DNA of 64,000 nucleotides from Sulfurospirillum sp036802865. GTDB taxonomy: Bacteria; Campylobacterota; Campylobacteria; Campylobacterales; Sulfurospirillaceae. The notes under the pieces are model-generated. The model did no database searches, had not been told where the DNA came from, and saw nothing but the letters and a program-made list of their open reading frames with translations. The stretch covers positions 62,001 through 126,000 of the forward strand of contig NZ_DAIRVK010000004.1 in assembly GCF_036802865.1 (NCBI RefSeq), given 5' to 3'. Below, one piece after another: positions 26,818-34,900 of this stretch. The first letter of the stretch is position 1. Each line of letters opens with the position of its first letter. Made by a program: the position numbers and the translations under genes.

Positions 26818-26985
26818 AAAAGTAAAGCAGTTCAGAGTAAAACGCGGAGAAATGACCTGAAAGAGACACTTTGAGCCGATGGGACGAAAAAGCGGAGCGT
26901 TTCGGGGCTCCCATCGTGTCTCAACCGTGTCGATAGAAGGTTGTTTCGTAAGCTGTTTTACATTTTTCAACGCGCTTTACGGACT

Positions 26986-27381
26986 TTAAATAATTTCAAT
27001 TTCTTCTTTTTCAACCGTTTTATTTTTAATAATAAATGACTTCATATCAGGAACCTCGCCTGCAAGTGAGACGATAATATAACTGACATTAGGATCGAAC
27101 GCTAAACGAATGTCCTCTTCGCTCGGACGCGCAGGTGTTTCTGGGTGAGAGTGATAAACTGAAATCAGTCTAAGCCCCTCTTTTTGCGTTTTTTTAAACG
27201 CGTCAAACTGCTCTTGTGGATCAAAGCTGAAGTGTTCATTGCTTGCATCCGTATTTTTCATAGGGATGGCGTATTTCACTTCGCCATTGATGCCTGCAAG
27301 ATAACCACACGCTTCGATGGGTGTATCTTTGAGTGCGTGTGCGACGATTTCATCGTACACGCTTTGGGACATTTTGATCAT
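26986..27381 (-). CDS. hcyD: JAMM metalloprotease that trims the sulfur carrier (HcyD)
   Basis: 131 residues. Complete JAMM/MPN+ zinc motif: Glu 23 in IEACGYLAG, then HSH (77-79), seven residues, Ser 87, two residues, Asp 90. Homologues Mec+, QbsD and Wolinella HcyD cut residues that mask the C-terminal Gly-Gly of ThiS-like carriers. The neighbouring carrier ends Gly-Gly-Gly-Ala and so needs such a cut. ATG 27381 overlaps the E1-like gene stop by four bases. Confidence 0.88.
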   Translation of the reverse strand: MIKMSQSVYDEIVAHALKDTPIEACGYLAGINGEVKYAIPMKNTDASNEHFSFDPQEQFDAFKKTQKEGLRLISVYHSHPETPARPSEEDIRLAFDPNVSYIIVSLAGEVPDMKSFIIKNKTVEKEEIEII

Positions 27382-28184
27382 AGTTTTGCCTCACAGACAA
27401 CCGCTTCGTAGTCTTTAATCTCTTTTATACCTTCCCCTCCACATACACGACATTTCGGGTTTTTCTTGAAGTTAACATTTCTAAAGTTCATTGTTTTGGC
27501 ATCAAAGGTTAAGAGTCTGTTATAAAGTGGTTCACCCACACCGACGATGTATTTGAGTGCTTCTGCGGCTTGGATGGTTCCAAGCATTCCTGCAACGGCG
27601 CCTAAAATACCTGCACTTGAACATGTAGGAATAGCATTGGCTGGAGGAGGGCTGTCAAACACACACGCGTAACATGCACTCTCGTGAGGTTTAATGGTCA
27701 TCGTTTGTCCGCCAAAACGCAAAATTCCGCCGTGTGAATAAGGGACGTTTGCCAACACACACGCATCGTTAATCAAAAATTTCGCCGAAAAATTGTCGGT
27801 TCCATCGATCACGAAGTCATACCCTTTAACGATATCCAAAATATTAGAAGCATCTAAAAAGTGTTTGTACACGGTTACTTTCACATTAGGGTTGATCGCT
27901 TCCATTTTTGCTTTGGCAGAGAGAACTTTCGCTACGCCAATGTCTGCTGTTGCATGGATGACTTGACGTTGAAGGTTTGAAAGATCGACTACATCGCCAT
28001 CAACGATACCAATTTCACCAACACCTGCTGCTGCTAAGTAAAGTGCTACAGGGGAACCAAGCCCACCTGCACCGATCACTAAAATTTTAGAATTAGCAAT
28101 TTTCTCTTGACCTTCAATGCCGACATCTTGGAGGATGATGTGACGTGAATAACGCTCTAATTCTTCATCGCTAAACTCTTTCAC
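27378..28184 (-). CDS. hcyF: E1-like carrier-adenylating enzyme (ThiF/MoeB family, HcyF)
   Basis: 268 residues. ATP loop VIGAGGLGSPVAL (GAGGLGS at 38-44), VVDLSNLQRQVIH, VIDGTDNFSAKFLIND, and zinc-binding pairs CYAC (171-174) and CRVC (245-248). Cys 188 in PTCSSAGILG is at the usual catalytic position. It would adenylate the C-terminus of HcyS so that sulfide can form a thiocarboxylate. The start is GTG, overlapping the hcyS stop by GTGA. Without the neighbours this would be called MoeB or ThiF. Confidence 0.85.
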   Translation of the reverse strand: MKEFSDEELERYSRHIILQDVGIEGQEKIANSKILVIGAGGLGSPVALYLAAAGVGEIGIVDGDVVDLSNLQRQVIHATADIGVAKVLSAKAKMEAINPNVKVTVYKHFLDASNILDIVKGYDFVIDGTDNFSAKFLINDACVLANVPYSHGGILRFGGQTMTIKPHESACYACVFDSPPPANAIPTCSSAGILGAVAGMLGTIQAAEALKYIVGVGEPLYNRLLTFDAKTMNFRNVNFKKNPKCRVCGGEGIKEIKDYEAVVCEAKL

Positions 28185-28387
28185 GCGCCACCTCCCATGA
28201 AGTATAAAAAGTTAATTTGATCGCCATCTTTAAGCGTAATTGTTGGATACTCATCTTTGGTTAAAAACTCGTCATTGAGTTGGACGGAGACCATATCTGG
28301 TTGTTCAACATCTTCGATGACCAATAATTCTGAAAGAACGATTCCGTCCTTAATCTCTTTTACGTCGCCGTTAATTGTAAGTTTCAT
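28181..28387 (-). CDS. hcyS: ThiS-like sulfur carrier with C-terminal GGGA (HcyS)
   Basis: 68 residues, ubiquitin-like beta-grasp: LTINGDVKEIKDGIVLSELL, then VSVQLNDEFLTKDEY and DGDQINFLYFMGGGA. ThiS and MoaD end in Gly-Gly, while here one Ala follows three Gly, read directly from the bases at 28184-28195. This masked end matches Wolinella HcyS, whose terminal Ala is removed before sulfur loading. First gene of the S-F-D triplet, with four-base overlaps throughout. Confidence 0.88.
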   Translation of the reverse strand: MKLTINGDVKEIKDGIVLSELLVIEDVEQPDMVSVQLNDEFLTKDEYPTITLKDGDQINFLYFMGGGA

Positions 28388-28411
28388 TTTCTTCCTTTTT
28401 TTTATTTTTAT

Positions 28412-28457
28412 AACGCCAAAAAAGCAAAGCTTCTTTGGCTACGCTTACCTCAAAGAG
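28412..28457. repeat. imperfect hairpin, possible degenerate third copy of the intergenic repeat
   Basis: GCCAAA-A-AAGC (28415-28425) pairs with GCTT-C-TTTGGC (28429-28439) around an AAA loop. AAGCAAAGCT and later TTACCTC are shared with the repeat at 30740, but about 16 bases between them are missing. It lies between cysN and hcyS and may reduce read-through. Confidence 0.4.
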
Positions 28458-28465
28458 GCAGAATT

Positions 28466-29839
28466 TTATGTAAATTGGTGCGGGAAATATTTACGAAGGA
28501 GGGCAAAAAGTTCCTCTTCAAAATCCGCATTTTCACCTGCTTTGTCAACAAGTACATTGCTTATACTTGAGCTTTTAGTGCGACGTGTTGTGTACTGCTC
28601 TAATACCTCAGTAATGATACCACCACCAGCGATGTCAAATTCATCGACGATGACAAAACGACCGAGCTTTTGGTTCTCAGCAAAAAGTTCCATCGCTAAA
28701 AGATCGTGTACTCTAAAGATAACGCATGCTGCTTCATGACGTCCTACACTTGGCTCATCGGCGCGATCCAGCGTATCGCCATCAATCACGCGTTTAATCT
28801 CTTCAAGATAGATGGTACTTTGCGCTGAGCCTATCTTGATTTTGTACGGTTTATCAAGCTCAAGTGGTTTTGCACCCAACCAAAAGAGGTTCGCTTCAAA
28901 GCGATTACTGACTTTTGGGGCACTTTGGTCTGCACGCGCTACGACATCACCATTTTTCACATAAATTTGTGTTTGAAGTGTAAAGCCAATCGCTTCACTC
29001 TCTTTAACACTTGTTTTTACTTCGGTATTGAAACTCTCGATGCTTGCAACTTTAGAACGTTTGAGTGAAGGGTAAAAAACCACTTCATCGCCGACATTTA
29101 GTTCACCACTGGTAACGGTTCCCGCATAGATACGTCGGTCATCGTTATCGCGTGTAAATTTATAAACATCTTGCAATGGCATTCTAAAGTCATCATTCGC
29201 TTTTTCTTCCACGCTTTTGAAACTATCTAAAATTTCTAAAACGGTTGGTCCTTTATACCAAGGTGTTGAAGCAGAGTGTTCGATGAGGTTGACACCTTCT
29301 CTCGCACTGATTGGTATAAAGATGTCGCTTTTAATGCCCAGTGTTGCAAGGTATTCGCTGTACTCCACTTTTAGTTTTGTAAAGGCGATTTCACTAAAGT
29401 TTACCAAGTCCATTTTGTTAACGACAATCGCCACTTGTTTGATGCCCAAAAGGGAAAGAAGCATTCCATGACGTTTGGAGTTTTCAGCCACACCCTCTTT
29501 AGCGTCGATGAGAAGCAAAGCCGCCTCAGCACGGGACGCCCCACTGATCATGTTTTTCAAAAATTCGATGTGACCAGGTGCATCGATGATGATGTACTCT
29601 CGTTTTTTACTTTGGAAAAAGACGCGTGCACTGTCAATGGTAATGCCCTGTTTTTGCTCATCTGCTAGAGCATCGAGCAAGAAGGCATACTCAAACGGAC
29701 GTGCGTTGTTTTCGCACATCTTTTTGACACTCTCAAGTTTTCCTTGTGGTAATGAGTCGGTATCGGCAAGAAGACGTCCAATGAGCGTACTCTTACCGTG
29801 ATCAACGTGTCCTGTGATGACAATATTTAATCGTTGCAT
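28466..29839 (-). CDS. cysN: sulfate adenylyltransferase subunit 1 (GTPase)
   Basis: 457 residues. GTPase motifs G1 GHVDHGKSTLIGRLL, G3 DAPGHIEF, G4 NKMD. The N-terminus starts directly at the GTPase with no long extension, and there is no fused APS kinase, in line with an APS-level reductase. With CysD it activates sulfate to APS. One-base overlap with cysD. Confidence 0.94.
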   Translation of the reverse strand: MQRLNIVITGHVDHGKSTLIGRLLADTDSLPQGKLESVKKMCENNARPFEYAFLLDALADEQKQGITIDSARVFFQSKKREYIIIDAPGHIEFLKNMISGASRAEAALLLIDAKEGVAENSKRHGMLLSLLGIKQVAIVVNKMDLVNFSEIAFTKLKVEYSEYLATLGIKSDIFIPISAREGVNLIEHSASTPWYKGPTVLEILDSFKSVEEKANDDFRMPLQDVYKFTRDNDDRRIYAGTVTSGELNVGDEVVFYPSLKRSKVASIESFNTEVKTSVKESEAIGFTLQTQIYVKNGDVVARADQSAPKVSNRFEANLFWLGAKPLELDKPYKIKIGSAQSTIYLEEIKRVIDGDTLDRADEPSVGRHEAACVIFRVHDLLAMELFAENQKLGRFVIVDEFDIAGGGIITEVLEQYTTRRTKSSSISNVLVDKAGENADFEEELFALLRKYFPHQFT

Positions 29840-30717
29840 TACATATATCCTTCTTTTCTAAGTGCTTCAAGCGTTCCACCGCCGTCTTTATCTTGGGCAC
29901 GACCAGAACGCTCTGCGATATCTTTAAACTTACCACTGGTGAGCTCTTCGATGATCTCTTTTGGGTTGGTCGCGTGTGAGTCGACAGGCGAAGTACACGG
30001 ATAACATCCAAGTGATCGGTAGCGTTTGCCATTCCCTTGATCAAAATAGAGGTTGATAATAGGAATATTTTCCCTCTCGATGTACTCCCAAATATTGAGC
30101 TCCGTCCACTCTAACAGTGGGTGAATGCGCACATGCGTTCCCGGAGCGAAATCGGTTTTGTACTGATTCCAAAGCTCTGGCGGTTGCGTACTTGCATCCC
30201 ATTCGCTTTTTTCATCACGTGCTGAGAAGACGCGCTCTTTAGAACGACTTCCCTCTTCATCGGCACGAACACCAACGATAACACCTGTATATGGCGAGCC
30301 GTTTAATTCATCTTCCCATGTCTTTTTGTAAGGATTCCATTTACGTCTTGCCCATGTACCATCAAGGGTATTTTTGAGCGCGTCGCTTTTGAGCTTTTTA
30401 CAACAACTGAGGCGATCGAGTCCATTGACAAACGTTTCACCTTTTGCAAGGGCTTCTTTGTTTTGTCCTACAACAAGGTTAAGATCCCACTGTACGGCGA
30501 TTTCATCGCGGTATTTGATCATCTCAGGAATTTTAAACGCTGTATCAATATGCACGAGTGGATACGGTACATGTCCAAAAAATGCTTTTCGTGTGAGCCA
30601 CAACAGTACGGTGCTATCTTTACCGATGCTCCAAAGCATGGCAAGGTTTGGGAAGCTTCGATACGCTTCTCGCAAAATATAGATACTCTGAGCTTCGAGT
30701 CTGTCTAAATGATCCAT
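29839..30717 (-). CDS. cysD: sulfate adenylyltransferase subunit 2
   Basis: 292 residues. PP-loop region MLWSIGKDSTVLLWLTRKAF, then VHIDTAFKIPEMIKYRDE and GVRADEEGSRSKER, and the C-terminal RYRSLGCYPCTSPV. It forms APS from ATP and sulfate together with CysN. A 98-base gap with a repeat element separates it from cysH upstream. Confidence 0.94.
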   Translation of the reverse strand: MDHLDRLEAQSIYILREAYRSFPNLAMLWSIGKDSTVLLWLTRKAFFGHVPYPLVHIDTAFKIPEMIKYRDEIAVQWDLNLVVGQNKEALAKGETFVNGLDRLSCCKKLKSDALKNTLDGTWARRKWNPYKKTWEDELNGSPYTGVIVGVRADEEGSRSKERVFSARDEKSEWDASTQPPELWNQYKTDFAPGTHVRIHPLLEWTELNIWEYIERENIPIINLYFDQGNGKRYRSLGCYPCTSPVDSHATNPKEIIEELTSGKFKDIAERSGRAQDKDGGGTLEALRKEGYM

Positions 30718-30739
30718 TACTATCCTTTATTTCATTTTT

Positions 30740-30808
30740 AACACGTATCACAAGCAAAGCTCGCGATACTGCGCTAACGCTGAGTTTACCTCGGCGGTAA
30801 GCCCACGC
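30740..30808. repeat. 69-bp structured intergenic repeat, copy A
   Basis: Aligns without gaps to 50381-50449 with 54 of 69 identical bases by my count. Core GTTTACC-TCGGC-GGTAAGC forms a hairpin; outer AAGCAAAGC pairs with GCTTCGCTT just beyond the copy. Fills the cysH-cysD gap. See the repeat finding. Confidence 0.7.
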
Positions 30809-30815
30809 TTCGCTT

Positions 30816-31511
30816 TTATTTTTCCTTATGCAGATGCAATCCGCACTCTTTATGTTCAGGGTTTTCCCACCACCATCTGCCCGCTCGTATATCTTCGCCC
30901 TCTTTAATGGCGCGTGTACAGGGCTTACAGCCGATGCTTTTAAAGCCTTTAGCGTACAAGGCATTTTGAGGTATAGCGTTTTCACGCATATAACGTTCCA
31001 CGTCCTCATCGCTAAAATGGGTGAGGGGATTGAATTTTAGAAGCTTGAAATTCTCATCAAACTCCATTAACTTTGTGTCGCTTCTGGTGATTGACTGTGC
31101 GATGCGAATACCGCTAATCCAACCATGATACCCTTTTAATGCCTCAGCCAAAGGGACAAGTTTTCTCACTCTACAACACTCTTTACGAAGGTTGATGTCA
31201 TCAAAGATGCCGTATTCTCCGACTTTTTCTTCTAAATCTTTGATCTGCTCATCACTAGCGCTAAAGCTTTTAATCTTTACGCCAAAAAAGGCTTCGATCT
31301 CTTTTTGATAGGCTAAAGATTCATCAAAAAGTTTATGTGTCTCCAATGTAAAAACGTCAAAATCTATTTCCGCTTTTTGGGCAAGAGAGATGTTGATAGC
31401 ATCTTCACTTTGATGGCTAAATGCCAATGTCACTTTAAGTGCTTTAGCACCAACAAGTTCTTTAAGTGAATGAATCGCTTCTGCGACTTTTATTTCGTAG
31501 CTTTGGCTCAT
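30816..31511 (-). CDS. cysH: assimilatory APS reductase (CysH family, iron-sulfur type)
   Basis: 231 residues. Cys-Cys at 112-113 (RKECCRVRKL) and CxxC at 195-198 (IGCKPCTRA) form the [4Fe-4S] ligand set that marks APS-using reductases. The catalytic cysteine is 223 in KECGLH. No APS kinase is visible, so APS is probably reduced straight to sulfite. Overlaps the DUF2061 gene by four bases and is followed by the structured repeat. Confidence 0.92.
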   Translation of the reverse strand: MSQSYEIKVAEAIHSLKELVGAKALKVTLAFSHQSEDAINISLAQKAEIDFDVFTLETHKLFDESLAYQKEIEAFFGVKIKSFSASDEQIKDLEEKVGEYGIFDDINLRKECCRVRKLVPLAEALKGYHGWISGIRIAQSITRSDTKLMEFDENFKLLKFNPLTHFSDEDVERYMRENAIPQNALYAKGFKSIGCKPCTRAIKEGEDIRAGRWWWENPEHKECGLHLHKEK

Positions 31512-31735
31512 ATTTGATACTCTAATTGTGTTTTTTCTCTACCAAAAGCGATCCTATTCCACGCTCTTTCATGGAAATAGTATAGCAATGTTTTGGTGAT
31601 AAGCTCAAATGCCCCGATAGATACGGCAGCAAGTGGGCTTCCCGTGACGATAAAACTGATCAACATGGTGTCAACAGTTCCGAGTGTTCTCCAAGAGATT
31701 GCTTTAACGATACTTCGTTTTTTGTTCTCTACCAT
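31508..31735 (-). CDS. DUF2061 small membrane protein
   Basis: 75 residues from ATG 31735, chosen for the strong AAGGAGG upstream; the open frame is longer but unsupported. Features: KKRSIVKAISWRTLGTVDTM, a hydrophobic segment LISFIVTGSPLAAVSIGAF, and ELITKTLLYYFHERAWNRI, the family pattern with two short membrane segments. DUF2061 genes are often next to sulfate assimilation genes; a membrane accessory role is inference. First gene of the cys transcript. Confidence 0.85.
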   Translation of the reverse strand: MVENKKRSIVKAISWRTLGTVDTMLISFIVTGSPLAAVSIGAFELITKTLLYYFHERAWNRIAFGREKTQLEYQI

Positions 31736-31759
31736 GTTGCCTCCTTTTTGATTTTTAGA

Positions 31760-31791
31760 ATAATAGCATTTTACTCGGGTATTGTCAAGTA
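31760..31791 (-). promoter_or_regulatory. cys operon promoter with overlapping dyad
   Basis: On the minus strand TTGACA (31788-31783), 17 bases, TATTAT (31765-31760): a near-consensus sigma-70 promoter 25 bases before the first start codon. An inverted repeat TACTCG-N8-CAAGTA (31772-31791) covers the -35 box, so a repressor could act there. Rrf2-family regulators bind similar sites; that link is a guess. Confidence 0.65.
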
Positions 31792-31920
31792 AGTTTATCA
31801 AAATAGTAATGTATAAAATTTGAAACTGATTACATAAGAAAAGCTTTCTTTAAGAGAGCGTTAAGGACGAAAAAAACTGAAGAATTTTACGATAGTACTA
31901 TGAGGTGAAAAGAGGCATAA

Positions 31921-31949
31921 AAGTGAGAAAAGAGAGGAGCTTCCTCCTC
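31921..31949 (-). terminator. terminator-like hairpin with T-rich tail
   Basis: On the minus strand GAGGAG-GAAG-CTCCTC followed by TCTCTTTTCTC. It would end a transcript that starts near 32150, about 190 bases before the cys operon start codon. Confidence 0.45.
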
Positions 31950-32068
31950 CCTTCGAGAGTGAAATTATTAGATACGACACGCTAACCGTCATTGTTATGC
32001 ATTGCTGTTGCCAAAGATTGAAGAGTACTGCTTTGGTTTTAGCATAGCAAAAAGGGTGAGGGAGCGTG

Positions 32069-32104
32069 TTACGCTATAAAGGCTAAAGAGAGCTTTTTGA
32101 TCAT
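32069..32104 (-). CDS. possible 11-residue peptide (MIKKLSLAFIA)
   Basis: ATG 32104 is preceded by TTAGGAGGGATTC, one of the best ribosome sites in the window, and the frame closes after 11 codons. It could be a leader peptide or the truncated signal peptide of a lost gene. Confidence 0.3.
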   Translation of the reverse strand: MIKKLSLAFIA

Positions 32105-32243
32105 GAATCCCTCCTAATAAGTTGAAATTGAATTAATTCTACTCCAAGATATTTGAGGTTTATTTAACACTTTAGGAGTAGTTGGTATGGCTAAGATTGT
32201 TCTTGGGTTTGAAAAAATAAAAGAAACTTGAAGTTTTTAATTG

Positions 32244-32262
32244 ATAATGGTTATTATGACTT
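32244..32262 (+). promoter_or_regulatory. Fur box-like sequence upstream of ferric transporter
   Basis: GATAATGGTTATTATGACT matches 13 of 19 bases of the classic Fur consensus and contains the dyad ATAAT-N4-ATTAT. It is 57 bases before the substrate-binding protein start. Fits iron repression of the operon. Confidence 0.6.
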
Positions 32263-32318
32263 GTTAAAGATGTTTCTATGTATGATTCCATCACAAAATC
32301 AGATAAAGGATAGATATA

Positions 32319-33338
32319 ATGAGCGTTTCATCCACTCTATTAAAAACATTTTTAGGGCTTAGCCTAGCATCAACTCTTGCACTCGCAAGCGAAATTAATG
32401 TGTATTCACATCGCCACTACGATAGTGATAAAGCCCTATTTAAGGCATTTGAAGAAAAAAGTGGCATTAAAGTCAATGTGATTACTGCAAAAGCAGAAGA
32501 GCTTGTTTCAAAGCTGAAAATTGAAGGCTCTAACAGTCCTGCTGATATGCTCATTACTTCAGATATTGGTAATTTATATGAAGCTAAAGAAGAGGGGCTG
32601 TTGCAAAAAATTGACTCAAAAGTGCTCACATCCAACATTCCAGCGCATTTAAGAGACAGTGACAATGAATGGTTTGGTCTAACAAAGCGTGCACGTATAT
32701 TTGTGTATAACCCAGATAAAATCTCTGAAAAAGAGCTTGGAAGTTATATGGATTTAGCTGATCCTAAATTTAAAGGCAAAATTCTTACGCGTAGTTCATC
32801 CGCTGCGTACAATAAATCGCTTTTAGCGTCTATCATCGCAAATCATGGTGAAGCCAAAGCGTTAGAATTTGCCAAAGGGTTAGTCGCAAACTTTGCGAGA
32901 GATCCAAAAGGAAATGACAGAGACCAAATCAAAGCCGTAGCAAGTGGTGAAGGGGATTTGGCGATTGTTAATACCTATTATTTAGGCATAATGCTGAACA
33001 GTAAAGATCCTAAAGATGTTGAAATTGCAAAAAGTGTTAAGCTCTTTTTCCCTGCACAAAATGCTGAAGGTACGCACATCAACATCAGCGGTGCAGGTGT
33101 AACCAAGTATGCTAAAAACAGAGAAAATGCGATTAAATTGATTGAGTTTTTAAGCAGTCCTGAGGCGCAAACCATTTTTGCAGAAGCAAACCATGAGTAC
33201 CCTGCAAACCCAGCAGTCAAAGCTTCTGGAACGGTCGCAACGTTTGGGGCGTTTAAAGAGGACACATTACCACTTTTGGAAGTAGGCAAATACAACAAAA
33301 AAGCAGTTGAAATCGCAACAAAGGCAAACTGGAGATAA
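32319..33338 (+). CDS. ferric iron ABC transporter, periplasmic binding protein
   Basis: 339 residues. Signal peptide cleaved near LALASE; mature start INVYSHRHYDSDKALFKAFEEK is typical of the FbpA/FutA family, as are DMLITSDIGNLYEAKEEGLLQ and the tyrosine-bearing IVNTYYLGIML near residues 210-220 that binds iron. AAAGGA is eight bases ahead of ATG 32319. First gene of an fbpABC-type operon, with a one-base overlap to the permease. Confidence 0.9.
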   Translation: MSVSSTLLKTFLGLSLASTLALASEINVYSHRHYDSDKALFKAFEEKSGIKVNVITAKAEELVSKLKIEGSNSPADMLITSDIGNLYEAKEEGLLQKIDSKVLTSNIPAHLRDSDNEWFGLTKRARIFVYNPDKISEKELGSYMDLADPKFKGKILTRSSSAAYNKSLLASIIANHGEAKALEFAKGLVANFARDPKGNDRDQIKAVASGEGDLAIVNTYYLGIMLNSKDPKDVEIAKSVKLFFPAQNAEGTHINISGAGVTKYAKNRENAIKLIEFLSSPEAQTIFAEANHEYPANPAVKASGTVATFGAFKEDTLPLLEVGKYNKKAVEIATKANWR

Positions 33339-34900
33339 TGCAAACGTTTAAATATTTACTAGCCCCTCTTTTGGGGTTGGTAATCGCACTTCCTATTTTT
33401 TCACTTGTCGTCTACTTTATCGCACAGAGCGATTTTTCGATGACTTCGATTAACACTGCTGAGCTTTTACTTTACAGTAAAAACACAGCGTGTGTCCTTT
33501 TGGGCACAGCCTGTTTGGTGCTCATCTTAGGCATCAGCAGTGCGTTTATGAGTGCACGATTTGTTTACGTTGGAAGTCGATTTTTTAGCCTTGCCTTTGT
33601 CCTTCCTTTAGCCTTTCCAGCCTATATTTTAGGGTACAGTTATGTGGGTTTCTTTGAATTTCATGGCATCTTTGCCACACTTTTTTCACTTCCAAAGTTC
33701 AAATTTGACGTTTTAAATATCTACGGTGTTATCGCTATTCTCTCCTTTGCAATGTTTCCGTATGTGTTTATTTTGGCGCGCATCTCGTTTTCTTCCATCT
33801 CTTCAACGGTGGTAGAACTCGTTTCACTTAAACAGCTTCCCTCATATAAAGCCTTTTTCACGGTCTATCTGCCTTTGGCATACCCCGCCATTTTTGCAGG
33901 ACTTGTCCTTGCTATGATGGAAGTACTCAGTGACTACGGCACGGTAGCCTACTTTGGTGTCGATACCTTTAGTGTGGGCATTTTCAAAAGTTGGTTTGGG
34001 TATGGCAATTTAAGTGAAGCGATTAACCTTGCGATTATCATGCTTGTTATGGTTTTTGCCATTATGTTTGGTGAATCACGCCTAAGAGCACGGTTTCGGT
34101 TTATCAGCTCTACGCACAGCAGTAACAAAGCGCCTAAAATGGTACTTCGAGGTTGGCATAATGCTCTAGCTTTCGGGCTTTCATTGGTTATTAGTACCTT
34201 TACGCTTTTCATTCCAGCGGGTGTACTGCTGTACTGGTTTTATCTTGACATGAATACCCTTGATTGGGGTGCTTTGGGCTATCTTTACCGCACACTGAGT
34301 CTTAATGGTCTCTCTGCCTTGCTCATCATCGCTTTAGCCTTTGTGATGGTTTATGCTTCACGTTTTTACCCAAGTAAATTAGGCAGCATTAGCCATAAAC
34401 TCTCGATGCTTGGCTACTCCATTCCAGGTGCTATTGTCGGTATAGGCATTTTACTTTTTACCAATTTTATCGACCAAAGTTTAGGCAAAGTCGTACTGGG
34501 TGGCACTTTTTTTGCGCTGATTTTTGCCTATTTGACGCGCTATTTTGCGGCCAGTATTGGCTCGGTTGAAAATGGTTTTAGCAAAATCGATAAAACCATT
34601 GACGATGCAACCATCATTTTTGGAACGAGCGAGCTAGGGCGTATGTTTAAAGTTTATTTGCCACTCATGCGACCCTATTTGTTGAGCGGATTTTTGATTC
34701 TCTACATTGACCTTGCAAAAGAACTTCCCGCAACCTTGCTTCTAAGACCGTTTAACTACGACACCATCGCCATTCGCATTTATGAGCTCGCGAGCAATGA
34801 GATCCTTTATAAAAGCGCCTTCCCGTCGCTCTTATTGGTCGGTACAACCGCCATTGCGGTTTTATTACTCAATTCAAAATTTGTACGAGGTAGAAGATGA
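33338..34900 (+). CDS. ferric iron ABC transporter permease, two-domain type
   Basis: 520 residues with two fused permease halves, each of about six helices. The coupling (EAA) loops are visible as VELVSLKQLPSYKAFFTVYLPLAYPAI in the first half and DDATIIFGTSELGRMFKVYLPLMRPYL in the second. This double-length arrangement is typical of FbpB/AfuB. Overlaps both neighbours. Confidence 0.9.
   Translation: MQTFKYLLAPLLGLVIALPIFSLVVYFIAQSDFSMTSINTAELLLYSKNTACVLLGTACLVLILGISSAFMSARFVYVGSRFFSLAFVLPLAFPAYILGYSYVGFFEFHGIFATLFSLPKFKFDVLNIYGVIAILSFAMFPYVFILARISFSSISSTVVELVSLKQLPSYKAFFTVYLPLAYPAIFAGLVLAMMEVLSDYGTVAYFGVDTFSVGIFKSWFGYGNLSEAINLAIIMLVMVFAIMFGESRLRARFRFISSTHSSNKAPKMVLRGWHNALAFGLSLVISTFTLFIPAGVLLYWFYLDMNTLDWGALGYLYRTLSLNGLSALLIIALAFVMVYASRFYPSKLGSISHKLSMLGYSIPGAIVGIGILLFTNFIDQSLGKVVLGGTFFALIFAYLTRYFAASIGSVENGFSKIDKTIDDATIIFGTSELGRMFKVYLPLMRPYLLSGFLILYIDLAKELPATLLLRPFNYDTIAIRIYELASNEILYKSAFPSLLLVGTTAIAVLLLNSKFVRGRR

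Larger units (their letters stand above)
31736..32318. other. long intergenic region between cys and ferric-transport operons
   Basis: 583 bases. Besides the cys promoter and the Fur-like box it holds, on the minus strand, several short frames and short stems (AGCGT-AAC-ACGCT near 32062-32074, CCAAAG with CTTTGG near 32012-32036) followed by a hairpin with T-rich tail. On the plus strand ATG at 31997 opens Met-His-Cys-Cys-Cys with no ribosome site. Possibly a small RNA or peptide locus. Confidence 0.4.

Noticed and set aside
26789..26914. 42-codon N-terminal extension of the sulfite reductase frame
   Set aside because: No ribosome site at the upstream start, atypical composition, and a strong AAGGAG before the internal ATG at 26788 that matches family N-termini.
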